Of a stretch of DNA of 64,000 nucleotides, positions 42,171 to 51,577 are shown piece after piece. Numbering within the stretch: position 1 is the first letter of the stretch; each line of letters starts with the position of its first letter. A program made the position numbers and the translations under genes. Location of the stretch: positions 453,383 to 517,382 of the forward strand of contig DDGL01000007.1 of NCBI GenBank assembly GCA_002337605.1, in the 5' to 3' direction. This stretch comes from Flavobacteriaceae bacterium UBA1903. Lineage in GTDB: Bacteria > Bacteroidota > Bacteroidia > Flavobacteriales > Flavobacteriaceae. A model generated the notes under the pieces. It was given only the letters and a program-made list of their open reading frames with translations. It had not been told where the DNA came from and did not search any database.

Positions 42171-42599
42171 ATGAAATCACTACTCACAATACTCCTATTG
42201 TGCACAGGCCTCCTATGCCATGCACAACCAAACACAACAAAAGTAACTGCTAACTTTAGCGGTTTCCATTGTGATGGAAAACCTGGATTTTGCACTATAG
42301 ATAATCAACAGAATAGATCGCTTTCAAACTCATCTCTTACCATTCAAAGTAGTACACTTAAGATGACTATTCGGCGTGAAAACCTTTCAGAACAAGAAGT
42401 AAAAAATCTTTTCAATTTACAAGCATCTAACCTCGATGAGAGCAAGCTACACCATCTTATATTACCAAATAGTTTTGTGTTGCCAGCTGCAGTTTGCAGT
42501 AGTTTAGGAAGCAGCAATACCCCCCTCATTATTGCAAAGGGTACCTACCCAATACAAATTACCGAAGATTCTTTTATTATCAACTTTAATTTGGAGTAA
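42171..42599 (+). CDS. small secreted protein of unknown function
   Basis: 142 residues with a signal peptide (about 1-18, LLTILLLCTGLLCHAQ). The mature part is predicted beta-rich with conserved-looking cysteines (FHCDGKPGFCTIDN and PAAVCSSLGSS) and ends TYPIQITEDSFIINFNLE. I do not recognise a family. The next gene starts two bases after its stop (TAACATG), so the two are almost certainly co-translated and probably act together. Confidence 0.68.
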   Translation: MKSLLTILLLCTGLLCHAQPNTTKVTANFSGFHCDGKPGFCTIDNQQNRSLSNSSLTIQSSTLKMTIRRENLSEQEVKNLFNLQASNLDESKLHHLILPNSFVLPAAVCSSLGSSNTPLIIAKGTYPIQITEDSFIINFNLE

Positions 42600-42600
42600 C

Positions 42601-43761
42601 ATGAGGCGGAACATAACCATAGCAGCCTTTTTATTTGTACTGCTTCTAACGCACAGTTTAGAAGCCAGAGATACCTTGAAAATAAAAATAGACACCATTT
42701 TAACAGAACTGCACCATGAGGGTATTGTCCGTTCTTTACGATTTGAAATTGAAACAATTGAACTTGAAAAAAAAATATCTGAACTCACCACAGCCCTAAA
42801 AAAAGCAACAACTACCGACGAGAAAGTAACGCTACTCCTGGAAAAGGATAAAATCAAAGAAAAAGTACTACAAACAGAAGCCCTTTACAAATCAGATATT
42901 TCCAAAATACGCTACCTGAAAGGGCTGCAAATTATTAAAATACTCTACGAAAAAACTCTAGCCCTAGACCATCATTTTGCAACCGTAAGCACTTTAAATG
43001 AAATAAACAAAATGTCAAACCCCAATCAGTATGAGGATTTTAGAGACATAAAAGAACTATTAGAAAACAAACGGGATAAAAAAACAGGCTTTACGCTTTC
43101 TTCTTTATTGGGTAATAATATTTATACCTCTGTAGTACATTCGGTTGTGTCTTTATTTACTTCAAGTCAGGCTTCTAAAGTTGAAAAAGAAACAAACCTT
43201 CAAAATGTAGAATGTATCCTGGACTTTACGCTACGCATGCACAACGATCTTAATACCATATATTTTGAAACAGCATTTCTTCGAAAAAGTAACGAAAGTA
43301 TTATGAGTGAGCTGGAGCAACTATTCAAAGATTATACACACCCCATTAAATACAAAACAGCACTCAAACAATGTAGAGAAAATGATGACTGGAGTATTAT
43401 AGGTGAAGATTTAAATGCATATCTGGACAGCTTAAACGCCACAATTGAGTCTGGCGATACACCTTCTAAAGTGAGGACGATGCAGATTAACCTTCAGTTT
43501 CCTATAGACAGGCTCTTACAGTTTATTACACAATACAATGCGTTTATTGATCAAGGCTCAAAATTCTATGAGAAATTTGGCATCATGCTTAATAGCTACG
43601 AAAATGAACAACAGTGTGCCAGTAAAATACCCGTTGAATATCAAACATTAAAAAACAGCATAGCTTTATCCATTGAAAAGTTTACAACAGCCTACAAGCC
43701 CGTTGAGATAAACGGAAGTAAGCTAAAACAACTTCTCTATGGCATCAGTGAATATGATTGA
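42601..43761 (+). CDS. secreted coiled-coil protein of unknown function
   Basis: 386 residues from the ATG at 42601, chosen because it begins a signal peptide (MRRNITIAAFLFVLLLTHSL) and abuts the previous stop. The mature protein is strongly helical with coiled-coil segments (about 45-105, SLRFEIETIELEKKISELTT, and 250-300). No catalytic motif or family is recognisable. Its close linkage with the small secreted protein upstream suggests a pair in the periplasm. Convergent or following genes are metabolic (ald), so the accessory cluster ends here. Confidence 0.65.
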   Translation: MRRNITIAAFLFVLLLTHSLEARDTLKIKIDTILTELHHEGIVRSLRFEIETIELEKKISELTTALKKATTTDEKVTLLLEKDKIKEKVLQTEALYKSDISKIRYLKGLQIIKILYEKTLALDHHFATVSTLNEINKMSNPNQYEDFRDIKELLENKRDKKTGFTLSSLLGNNIYTSVVHSVVSLFTSSQASKVEKETNLQNVECILDFTLRMHNDLNTIYFETAFLRKSNESIMSELEQLFKDYTHPIKYKTALKQCRENDDWSIIGEDLNAYLDSLNATIESGDTPSKVRTMQINLQFPIDRLLQFITQYNAFIDQGSKFYEKFGIMLNSYENEQQCASKIPVEYQTLKNSIALSIEKFTTAYKPVEINGSKLKQLLYGISEYD

Positions 43762-43833
43762 AGGATAAATTCTAAATTCAGAATTTAAAATTCAGAAATA
43801 TATACGTAACTTGGTGCTACCAACCTAAAGACT

Positions 43834-45033
43834 ATGCAACAACCCTCCTCCCCTTTTACTAAGGCGCAATTACTTCCACAGGAAGAGAAACTGGAAATTT
43901 CTGCCCAAAAAGGTGAACTATTTATTGGCCTTCCCAAAGAAACTTACTTCCAAGAAAAACGAATCTGTTTAACCCCAGATGCTGTGGGTGCTATGGTAGC
44001 GCACGGTCACCGTGTGTTGGTAGAGAAAGGTGCAGGTGAAGAAGCAGGATTTAGCGATAAAAATTACAGTGAGGCTGGAGCAAAACTTACTACAGACAAA
44101 AAACAAGTATTTGGGTGCCCAATCGTATTAAAAGTTGAGCCACCTACCTTAGATGAGTTGGAGTTAATGAAACCTAAAACTGTGCTTATATCTGCACTTC
44201 AGCTTAAAATTAGACAGGAGTCCTATTTTAAAACACTCGCCAAGAAAAAGATAACAGCGTTGGGGTTTGAGTTTATCAAAGATGAAGACCACAGCTATCC
44301 TGCTGTTAAAGCGCTTAGCGAAATTGCAGGTACTGCCTCGGTCCTTATCGCTTCAGAACTAATGGTAAATGCAAAAAAAGGAAACGGGCTTCTCTTCGGA
44401 AATATTAGTGGCGTTCCTCCTGTAGAGGTTGTTGTAATTGGTGCTGGAACTGTAGGGGAATTTGCAGTACGTTCAGCACTTGGACTAGGTGCTAGTGTAA
44501 AGGTGTTTGACAGCTCTTTAACAAAACTTCGCAAACTACAAGCCAATGTTGGTAGGCCGCTATATACGTCTACCATTCAACCAAAAAATCTATTAAAGGC
44601 ACTCCGCCGTTGCGATGTAGCCATTGGTGCTGTTAGAGGCAAAAACAGATCTCCCATAATTGTCACCAATACCATGGTCGAGAACATGAAAAAAGGGGCT
44701 GTTATTATAGACGTAAGTATAGATATGGGGGGCTGCTTTGAAACTAGTGAAGTTACCTCACACGATACACCTACACAAATAACCAATGGCGTGATACACT
44801 ACGGCGTTCCCAACATACCTGCACGGTACCCTAAAACCGCTTCTATCTCCATAAGCAACATTTTTACACCCTATTTACTTGATATTGCCGAGAATGGCGG
44901 ACTTGAAAATGCCATCCGTTTTGATGCCGGTCTGCGAAATGGTTTGTACTTTTACCGAGGCATATTAACCAACAAGTCTGTAGCAGATTGGTTCGACATG
45001 TCCTGGAGTGATATTAATTTGCTTATTTACTAA
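43834..45033 (+). CDS. ald: alanine dehydrogenase
   Basis: 399 residues. Catalyses reversible deamination of L-alanine to pyruvate with NAD+. The N-terminal catalytic part shows LFIGLPKETYFQEKRICLTP and RVLVEKGAGEEAGFSD; the Rossmann domain shows VVVIGAGTVGEFAVRSALGL with the GxGxxG fingerprint, and VIIDVSIDMGGCFETSE later. It is slightly longer than the Bacillus enzyme because of about 30 extra N-terminal residues, which is common in Bacteroidota. A DUF4258 gene follows after 14 bases. Confidence 0.93.
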   Translation: MQQPSSPFTKAQLLPQEEKLEISAQKGELFIGLPKETYFQEKRICLTPDAVGAMVAHGHRVLVEKGAGEEAGFSDKNYSEAGAKLTTDKKQVFGCPIVLKVEPPTLDELELMKPKTVLISALQLKIRQESYFKTLAKKKITALGFEFIKDEDHSYPAVKALSEIAGTASVLIASELMVNAKKGNGLLFGNISGVPPVEVVVIGAGTVGEFAVRSALGLGASVKVFDSSLTKLRKLQANVGRPLYTSTIQPKNLLKALRRCDVAIGAVRGKNRSPIIVTNTMVENMKKGAVIIDVSIDMGGCFETSEVTSHDTPTQITNGVIHYGVPNIPARYPKTASISISNIFTPYLLDIAENGGLENAIRFDAGLRNGLYFYRGILTNKSVADWFDMSWSDINLLIY

Positions 45034-45047
45034 AAAGTAGCATTCTT

Positions 45048-45422
45048 ATGAAGGTAATCCAACGTGTCGCCTACTACGGCGCAGGTTTTATTGTAGGTCT
45101 CATCATTTTATTTTTCTTCCTGGGTGGAAAAAAAACCAGTTGCGATTATGGTTTTGATGCAAGAACTTTAAAAAACATCCGCTCTAAAAAAATTGAATTT
45201 TCTGCTGAAGGTGAGACACTTCGGAAAAGATTACAACTCGATACTGCGGCCATACATACCATTTTGAAAACAGGGGATGTAGATTTCTCTGAAACCGATA
45301 GAGCACTAGATTCTTGTAAGATATATCTGATAGATGGAACGATAAAAGAACAGAAATTACAACTACGTATTCAGAATTGTAACAAAGCTGCTACGGTACT
45401 TGCAATTGAAGAACGAAACTAA
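45048..45422 (+). CDS. DUF4258-type single-pass membrane protein
   Basis: 124 residues. One transmembrane helix near residues 9-27 (YYGAGFIVGLIILFFFLGG) then a soluble domain with CDYGFDARTLKNIRSKKIEF, a SxExD-rich middle and QLRIQNCNKAATVLAIEE at the C-terminus. The family is conserved in Flavobacteriaceae next to ald but has no known role. It is probably in an operon with ald. Confidence 0.75.
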   Translation: MKVIQRVAYYGAGFIVGLIILFFFLGGKKTSCDYGFDARTLKNIRSKKIEFSAEGETLRKRLQLDTAAIHTILKTGDVDFSETDRALDSCKIYLIDGTIKEQKLQLRIQNCNKAATVLAIEERN

Positions 45423-45438
45423 AGAATAACTTTTGTAC

Positions 45439-45458
45439 ACATCTTCAAAAAAAGATGT
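45439..45458. terminator. weak bidirectional hairpin
   Basis: ACATCTT and AAGATGT (45439-45445 and 45452-45458) form a 7-base-pair stem with a 6-base loop between convergent genes; T-runs are short. Confidence 0.5.
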
Positions 45459-45470
45459 TCCTTTTCAGGA

Positions 45471-46643
45471 TTAAATCTTCCTACGCTCCTTCTCTCTTTT
45501 AAGTAAGGTTAATTCTCTACTGGTCTGTCCTGCAACCGATGTGTTTTCTTCAGCGCGCCTCATCAGGTATGGCATCACATCTTTTACCGGGCCAAAAGGA
45601 AGGTACTTTGCTACATTAAAGCCAGCTTCTGCAAGGTTATAGCTTATATGGTCACTCATACCGTATAACTGCCCAAACCAAATGCGTTCATCGTTTTTCA
45701 TCAAGCCTTTGGCATCAATAATTTCCATAGCCAGATAATTACTATTTTCGTTATGTGTCCCTAAAAAAAGAGAAATATCCTGTAGGTTATCAAAAATGTA
45801 TTGCATTACAGCATTAAAATGATCGTCCGTAGCCTGTTTGCTGGCACAAATTGGAGTTGGGTACCCTTTTTCTTCGGCACGGTCATTTTCTTTTTCCATA
45901 TAGGCACCACGAACTACTTTAAAACCTAGCTTATAACCTCCTGCCTTGGCACGCTTATGAGCTTCTTTTAAATAGTGTAACCTGTCCCATCGGTAACACT
46001 GTAGTGTATTAAAGACGATGGGAGCTTCTTTGTTATACTTCTCCATCATTTTTTCACAAAGCTCATCTGCTGCATCTTGCATCCAGGACTCTTCTCCGTC
46101 TATTAGCAATGAAATAGAACAATCATAAGCAACCTTACACACCTCATCATACCGTTCTTGAATACGTTGCCAGCGTGCTTCTTCTACCTCGTTAAGCGTT
46201 TCTTTTGCTGAAACTTTCTCCCAGATTTTAAAGCGTCCAAACCCCGTAGGTTTAAATACTGAAAAAGGCATGGCATCTTTATGTTGAGCAAACCTGGTAA
46301 GCTCAATTACTTTTGCCAGCGTAGCATCAAATTGCTCGTCTTCTTCTTTCCCTTCTACTGAATAATCCAATACCGAACTCACACCAACCTCATACAAACT
46401 ATCTACTGTAGGCTGACAATCTTTTTCGTTTACACCACCACAAAAATGATCAAAAACAGTGGAGCGTATTAACCCTTCTACTGGTAAATGCAAGTTAAGC
46501 GCAAACTTCGTAACTGCTGTACCTATACGTACCAAAGGCTCATTAGCAATCATTTTAAAGAGGAAGTAGGCTCTTTCTAATTCTGAATCTGTCTTTAGTT
46601 TAAAAGCAGTTTCGGTATTATTAAAAATAGGATTTGTACTCAT
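45471..46643 (-). CDS. proline dehydrogenase
   Basis: 390 residues, a FAD-dependent (beta/alpha)8 barrel. It oxidises proline to P5C at the inner face of the membrane, the first step of proline use. Characteristic segments are SVLDYSVEGKE near residue 88, AMPFSVFKPTGFGRF, LLIDGEESWMQDAADELCEK, FKVVRGAYMEKENDRAEEKG and LFLGTHNENSN, with QLYGMSDHISYNLAEAG and KYLPFGPVKDVMPYLMRRAE at the end. It is the short monofunctional form common in Bacteroidota. It diverges from aroB. Confidence 0.95.
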   Translation of the reverse strand: MSTNPIFNNTETAFKLKTDSELERAYFLFKMIANEPLVRIGTAVTKFALNLHLPVEGLIRSTVFDHFCGGVNEKDCQPTVDSLYEVGVSSVLDYSVEGKEEDEQFDATLAKVIELTRFAQHKDAMPFSVFKPTGFGRFKIWEKVSAKETLNEVEEARWQRIQERYDEVCKVAYDCSISLLIDGEESWMQDAADELCEKMMEKYNKEAPIVFNTLQCYRWDRLHYLKEAHKRAKAGGYKLGFKVVRGAYMEKENDRAEEKGYPTPICASKQATDDHFNAVMQYIFDNLQDISLFLGTHNENSNYLAMEIIDAKGLMKNDERIWFGQLYGMSDHISYNLAEAGFNVAKYLPFGPVKDVMPYLMRRAEENTSVAGQTSRELTLLKREKERRKI

Positions 46644-46662
46644 ATTTGGAGAAAAATATGCG

Positions 46663-46670
46663 CAAATATA
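46663..46670 (-). promoter_or_regulatory. candidate -7 promoter element of the proline dehydrogenase gene
   Basis: The minus strand reads TATATTTG, a match to TAnnTTTG, with TTG 22 bases upstream, and lies 19 bases before the ATG at 46643. Confidence 0.55.
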
Positions 46671-46731
46671 AGTAGATTTACCTACCTAAAAACAATAGCT
46701 AATTAAACTTACTAAAGACACTCCAAAACGT

Positions 46732-47808
46732 ATGAAAAAAATTGAAAAGGAACGAGGGTCAGTTTTTTGTGGAACACTGGTTTGGAGTATTTTACGTGAG
46801 GTTTTATCGCAACAGAAGCCCTCAAAAGTATTTGTTTTGGTAGATACTAATACTAAAACTCATTGTTTGCCCACCCTAGAAAAACAATTTCCGAAGGATT
46901 TATCGTATCAAATTATTACCATCCCAGCTGGCGAAAAAAATAAAACTATTTCTACCTGCACGAATGTCTGGCAACAATTAAGTGACCTTGAAGCCGATAG
47001 AAATAGTCTCCTTATAAACCTGGGCGGTGGCGTGGTGACAGATCTGGGAGGTTTTGTGGCGAGTACTTTTAAGCGGGGGATTGAGTTTATAAACATTCCT
47101 ACTTCTTTACTGGCAATGGTAGATGCTTCTGTTGGAGGAAAAAATGGTGTGGATTTAGGACATTTAAAAAATCAAGTTGGCGTGATCCGGAATCCGTTAA
47201 GCGTTTTTGTTTTTGTCGAATTTTTAGCAACACTACCCAAGGCTGAAATTACTTCAGGGTATGCCGAAATGTTAAAACACGGCTTAATTGCTTCGGAAAC
47301 GTACTGGAATAAGTTAAAAAACTTTGATGTTTCCAATCCAGCAGCAGCAGAACAATTTATCTGGGAATCCATCGAGATTAAAAATACTGTAGTTACCAAA
47401 GACCCTACTGAAAAAAACTTCAGAAAAACTTTAAACTATGGACATACACTAGGCCATGCCATTGAATCCTACTGTCTCAAAAATTCAGATAAGCAGCCCT
47501 TGTTACACGGGGAAGCTATAGCCATAGGAATGGTCTTAGCCAATTATCTTTCTTCTGAACTGAAAAAATTTCCTAAGAAAAAATTGCAACAGACCACTGC
47601 AATATTTCTTTCTATCTATGGTTGTTATGATTTTACTGAAAATGACGTCGAAAAGATTATTGAGCTTTTAAAATTTGATAAGAAAAACACAGATGGGAAC
47701 GTAAATTTTGTACTTCTTGAAGACTTTAGCAGTTACGCTATAGACCAACAAGTAGACAATGAATTGATCCGTAGTGCATTTAATTTTTATAAAAATTTCA
47801 AAATTTAA
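46732..47808 (+). CDS. aroB: 3-dehydroquinate synthase
   Basis: 358 residues. Converts DAHP to 3-dehydroquinate in the shikimate pathway using NAD+ and a divalent metal. Motifs: LINLGGGVVTDLGGFVASTF for NAD+ binding, FINIPTSLLAMVDASVGGKN, and the metal site with GYAEMLKHG, KTLNYGHTLGHAIE and LLHGEAIAIGM. Length and start are normal. A small conserved gene follows. Confidence 0.96.
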   Translation: MKKIEKERGSVFCGTLVWSILREVLSQQKPSKVFVLVDTNTKTHCLPTLEKQFPKDLSYQIITIPAGEKNKTISTCTNVWQQLSDLEADRNSLLINLGGGVVTDLGGFVASTFKRGIEFINIPTSLLAMVDASVGGKNGVDLGHLKNQVGVIRNPLSVFVFVEFLATLPKAEITSGYAEMLKHGLIASETYWNKLKNFDVSNPAAAEQFIWESIEIKNTVVTKDPTEKNFRKTLNYGHTLGHAIESYCLKNSDKQPLLHGEAIAIGMVLANYLSSELKKFPKKKLQQTTAIFLSIYGCYDFTENDVEKIIELLKFDKKNTDGNVNFVLLEDFSSYAIDQQVDNELIRSAFNFYKNFKI

Positions 47809-47873
47809 TTTTGAGTTACTGGTAAGTGTTTTACATTTACCCAAACAAAACAACAAACCATCAAATATTTATA

Positions 47874-48167
47874 ATGAAGCGCGTAATAGTAGATTTTAGA
47901 AAACTAACCCCCGAAATACTCGCCATGCTGGTAGATAAATACCCATATGGGTATGACGATGACCAGATAATTAAATTCAAAAACGCCCAAAACGAGACAG
48001 TAGAGGCCGTTGAGGTGAGAACAGATGACACCATTTACCTAGTAAAAGTGAGCACCAAACTTGAAATTAGTATGGCCGCATTTGAGGAAGATGATTACGA
48101 TAATGACGATTACCAGGAGCCTATCGTAGACCTGGATGCAAAAAAGCATTTGGACGAAGAAGAATAG
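47874..48167 (+). CDS. small acidic conserved protein
   Basis: 97 residues from the ATG at 47874; an earlier in-frame ATG at 47826 would add 16 residues before the conserved MKRVIVDFRKLTPEILAMLV. The first two thirds look like a compact alpha/beta fold (DKYPYGYDDDQIIKF and YLVKVSTKLEISM); the end is strongly acidic (EEDDYDNDDYQE). I recognise it as a Flavobacteriaceae family without known function. It follows aroB by 65 bases and ends in a terminator. Confidence 0.75.
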   Translation: MKRVIVDFRKLTPEILAMLVDKYPYGYDDDQIIKFKNAQNETVEAVEVRTDDTIYLVKVSTKLEISMAAFEEDDYDNDDYQEPIVDLDAKKHLDEEE

Positions 48168-48189
48168 AACTTTCAAAATTCAACAAAAA

Positions 48190-48221
48190 AATGAGGCTTA
48201 AACTAAGCCTCATTTTTTTAA
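48190..48221. terminator. bidirectional terminator
   Basis: AATGAGGCTTA (48190-48200) and TAAGCCTCATT (48204-48214) form a perfect 11-base-pair hairpin with a 3-base loop, flanked by AAAAAA on the left and TTTTTTT on the right. It serves both convergent genes. Confidence 0.92.
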
Positions 48222-48236
48222 TTAACTACCTTTTTC

Positions 48237-48785
48237 TTAGGCGTGTTGTTCTTCGTGTTTGCCCTCTTTAATCTCTTCAATTAACTTTGCATTAAAGGCT
48301 GGCAAGTCGTTAGGGTTTCTACTGGTTACAAATCCAGAGTCTACGACAACTTCTTCATCTACCCAATTGGCGCCTGCGTTAATAAGGTCGTCCTTAATAG
48401 ATGCATACGAAGTCATTTTCCTTCCTTTTACTACATCTGCTGAAATCAATGTCCACGGTGCGTGGCAAATGGCAGCTACTGGTTTTTCTTGTTTAAAGAA
48501 ATCGCGTACAAATAAAAGTGCATCTTCATTTCTTCTTAATTTGTCTGGATTAATTACACCACCTGGTAATACCAGAGCATTGTAATCTTTAGCTGACACA
48601 GAGTCTAATGTCTTATCTACTAGGTATTCGTTAGACCAATTTCCATCACTCCACGATTTAATGGTTCCGGAATTTTCACTCACTATTTCTACGGTGAATC
48701 CTTCAGCTTCCATCGCTTTCTTTGGGGATGTTAGTTCGCTTTCTTCAAATCCGTTTGTTGCTACTATTGCTATTCTCTTACTCAT
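48237..48785 (-). CDS. DJ-1/PfpI-family protein (type 1 glutamine amidotransferase-like)
   Basis: 182 residues. The fold is shown by RIAIVATNGFEESELTSPKK at the start, YNALVLPGGVINPDKLRR, and the nucleophile elbow PVAAICHAPWTLISADVV with the conserved cysteine. Family members act as chaperones, glyoxalases or deglycases against reactive carbonyls; the precise activity cannot be told. It stands alone, convergent with the aroB unit. Confidence 0.93.
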   Translation of the reverse strand: MSKRIAIVATNGFEESELTSPKKAMEAEGFTVEIVSENSGTIKSWSDGNWSNEYLVDKTLDSVSAKDYNALVLPGGVINPDKLRRNEDALLFVRDFFKQEKPVAAICHAPWTLISADVVKGRKMTSYASIKDDLINAGANWVDEEVVVDSGFVTSRNPNDLPAFNAKLIEEIKEGKHEEQHA

Positions 48786-48912
48786 AATCTTTCTATCTGT
48801 TTTAATTACTAATTTGTTTACAACAATATACGATGTTGTTTGACCAAGCCCAAGGATTGGGTACTAAGCTTATACTAAAGTTTGTTAAGGCTTTCAGAAT
48901 GATGAAAGAGAA

Positions 48913-49845
48913 TTATTCTTTGGGTGTGTTTCTATCGTCGACATTCTTTTTGTACGTCTCATATTCTTCCAGTTCTTTTTCAAAATAAAAGGTAGCATTG
49001 GAAGTAGGTTTAACCTTTATACCTTTTAGTAACGCCCAGTTTTTTATGAATTCAGCTCCAAAAAATAGTATCAAGCACGTGTAATACACCCATAATAATA
49101 TGATGACAACGCTACCTGCTGCCCCATAAACTGAACCTGGGTCAGCCTTAGAAAAATAAAAACTCAAAGCGTATTTCCCCACTAAAAATAATAAAGATGC
49201 TACCAGGGCTCCTAAAAGAGTTGTTTTCCATTTTAGTTGCACATCGGGTAGTACCGTGTAAATTGTGGCAAACAATGACCAGATAAAAAATTCGGTAATC
49301 AAAAAATTTAATACCTCTACAACGGTATTGGAAGCTTCAGAATAATAACTCGCAATAACATCGCTAAATGCCGAAATTACAGCAGATAATAGCAAAGAAA
49401 TTAGCAATAACAATCCAATAGCGAGAATAACTCCGAAGGAAGTAGCTCTTTTTTTCAATGTTGTCTTAAAAGATGCTTTTTTGGCATGCACACTCCAGAC
49501 TTTATTTAATGCCTTTTGTAGCTGAAAGAAAACACCTGTTGCACCAAAAATTAAGATACTAACCCCTATAATGATAGCAAATGTAGAACTTTGTTCCAAG
49601 GCAGCATTGGAGATCATTTCTTCAATTGCTTTGGCACTATCCCTTCCAATTAAGCCACCAATTTCCTGGGTAACTTTTCCTTGAACAGCTTCCCTTCCCA
49701 AAAAAATTCCGGCAACATAAACGGTAATGATGGAGAGCGACGGTATTGAAAATAAAGCATAATAAGCAATGGTGGCGCTTTGTGCCCACGGATCATTTTT
49801 ATCCCAGCTTTTAGCAGTGTCTTTAAGAAGTTTGAGAAAATTCAT
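48913..49845 (-). CDS. YihY/virulence factor BrkB family membrane protein
   Basis: 310 residues with about six transmembrane helices between residues 25 and 275 (IAYYALFSIPSLSIITVYVA, AIIIGVSILIFGATGVFFQL, VILAIGLLLLISLLLSAVIS and further helices to FGAEFIKNW). The YihY motif SIAYYALFSIPSL is present as TIAYYALFSIPSL. The inner-membrane function is unknown; RNase BN annotation of this family is known to be wrong. Its start codon directly abuts the stop of the DinB gene, so both are co-expressed. Confidence 0.92.
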   Translation of the reverse strand: MNFLKLLKDTAKSWDKNDPWAQSATIAYYALFSIPSLSIITVYVAGIFLGREAVQGKVTQEIGGLIGRDSAKAIEEMISNAALEQSSTFAIIIGVSILIFGATGVFFQLQKALNKVWSVHAKKASFKTTLKKRATSFGVILAIGLLLLISLLLSAVISAFSDVIASYYSEASNTVVEVLNFLITEFFIWSLFATIYTVLPDVQLKWKTTLLGALVASLLFLVGKYALSFYFSKADPGSVYGAAGSVVIILLWVYYTCLILFFGAEFIKNWALLKGIKVKPTSNATFYFEKELEEYETYKKNVDDRNTPKE

Positions 49846-50355
49846 TTATAAATAACGCTCTTTTAAGATTGCTATGTGATGTTTTTCATGACCACAAATT
49901 ATATACCCTGAAGCCCTTACTGAAAGTGGCGAATCACTAGCAAACCCCATTTGTTGGAGTATACTTTCAGAAAATGAAGAAAACAAAATAAGGGTTGCAG
50001 TGCGAACGGCCATGTATTCTTCTAATAAAGTATCCATGGTTCGATTGTTAGCATTTGAATGTAAAACAAACTCGTCTTGGTCAAACCCTTTTATTACAAC
50101 ATTTTCCGCCCTTGCAAACTGTAATGCCCGGTAAGCAAAAACACGCTCGGTATCAATTAAATGCAATAGTATTTCCTTGGGAGTCCATTTGCCTTCGGCG
50201 TAGCGGTACTCCAGTTTTGCGTCAGGAATTGCTTCGAAAAAGTCATTTGTTTCTAGCATTCCCTCGGCTAGGCCTTGTAATAAAGGTTTAGCAAGTGCTT
50301 TATCTACATATCTTTTATAATATGTATTGAATTCTTTTTCTGAGATTTGTTCCAT
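49846..50355 (-). CDS. DinB-family putative metal-dependent hydrolase
   Basis: 169 residues, four-helix bundle of the DinB_2/YfiT type. The putative metal ligands are seen in EILLHLIDTERVFAYRAL and in ICGHEKHHIAILKERYL. Members include thiol-dependent S-transferases and damage-inducible proteins; the substrate here is unknown. The YihY-family gene follows with no gap. Confidence 0.87.
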   Translation of the reverse strand: MEQISEKEFNTYYKRYVDKALAKPLLQGLAEGMLETNDFFEAIPDAKLEYRYAEGKWTPKEILLHLIDTERVFAYRALQFARAENVVIKGFDQDEFVLHSNANNRTMDTLLEEYMAVRTATLILFSSFSESILQQMGFASDSPLSVRASGYIICGHEKHHIAILKERYL

Positions 50356-50428
50356 AAGTAGTGTGATAGTTTTGAATCTCTAAGATACTCAATTCAACGT
50401 TACTTATAGAAATGATGGAGAAGTAAGT

Positions 50429-51577
50429 TTAGCCTTCAATAAAAGTTTTAAGCACCCCAACTACATAATCAATTTCATCCTTTGTATTGAAACTTGAGAA
50501 TGAAAAACGAATGGAAGGTTTCATCATATCTTCTTCTGAAAGGATTTCTGTCAGGACATGAGACCCTTTGGAACTCCCACTCTGGCATGCGCTCCCTCTT
50601 GAACACGCAATTCCGTGCAAATCCAACTGAAACAAAAGCATCATAGCTTTCTCTGGTGAAATTGGCAAACAAACATTAAGTAGTGTGTAGGTACTTCTGG
50701 TGTTGTCATCGCAAGAGCCATTAAATTGAACTCCTGGAATTTCAGAAGTCAATTTCTCCTTAAAATAATCTTTAAGATCCGTAATATAAGCCCGCTCTTT
50801 ATCGAGATTCTGATAGGATATTTTTAACGCTTCGGCCATTCCTGCAATTGCATATACCGCTTCTGTACCTGCACGAAGTCCTCTTTCCTGAGCACCTCCA
50901 AAAATTAAAGGTTTTAATCCTGTATTTTTCCTTATAAAAGCAAAACCAGCTCCTTTAGGGCCATGAAATTTATGTGCTGCTACCGCTGCGAAATGAACTG
51001 GAATTTCAGCAAAATCTACTTCGTAATGCCCAACAGATTGCACTGTGTCGCTATGAAAGAGTGCGTTATATTTTTCACAAAGTAATGCAGTTCGTTTTAT
51101 ATCGAGGATATTCCCTACTTCATTATTTATATGCATGAGACTTACGAGTGTCTTGTGACTTGTGTCACTAAGTAATTGCTCTAAATGCTCATAATTTACA
51201 TGACCGCAGTCGTCCAGCTTCACATACTCCACTACAATATTGTGCTTTTCCTTCATTTCATTGATAGCATACAGAACAGCGTGATGTTCAATCTTACTAG
51301 AAATAATACGAGTTACTCCACAATCTCTTACGCAGCTATTTATAATGAGGTTGTCCGCTTCGGTCCCTCCGGATGTGAAAATAATTTCGGCAGCTGTTAC
51401 ATTTAAATGTTTTGCAATTTCTTTACGGGCATTTTCCAATAAAGATTTTGCCGATCTCCCATACGCGTGGGTAGAAGAAGGGTTTCCGTATTCAGTTTTT
51501 AAAACTTCAGAAATACAGCGAATCACTTCACTTCGTAGTTGGGTTGTAGCAGCGCTATCGAAATATACTTTTTTCAT
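50429..51577 (-). CDS. cysteine desulfurase (NifS/IscS-like, class II-type)
   Basis: 382 residues, fold-type I PLP enzyme that takes sulfur from cysteine for Fe-S clusters or thio-modification. Motifs: FDSAATTQLRSEVI at the start, YGNPSSTHAYGRSAKSLLEN, FTSGGTEADNLII, VQSVGHYEVDF, the PLP-lysine AVAAHKFHGPKGAGFAFIRK, and the catalytic-cysteine loop GIACSRGSACQSGSSKGSHV. It is isolated from isc/suf genes, so its sulfur acceptor is unknown. Confidence 0.94.
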   Translation of the reverse strand: MKKVYFDSAATTQLRSEVIRCISEVLKTEYGNPSSTHAYGRSAKSLLENARKEIAKHLNVTAAEIIFTSGGTEADNLIINSCVRDCGVTRIISSKIEHHAVLYAINEMKEKHNIVVEYVKLDDCGHVNYEHLEQLLSDTSHKTLVSLMHINNEVGNILDIKRTALLCEKYNALFHSDTVQSVGHYEVDFAEIPVHFAAVAAHKFHGPKGAGFAFIRKNTGLKPLIFGGAQERGLRAGTEAVYAIAGMAEALKISYQNLDKERAYITDLKDYFKEKLTSEIPGVQFNGSCDDNTRSTYTLLNVCLPISPEKAMMLLFQLDLHGIACSRGSACQSGSSKGSHVLTEILSEEDMMKPSIRFSFSSFNTKDEIDYVVGVLKTFIEG

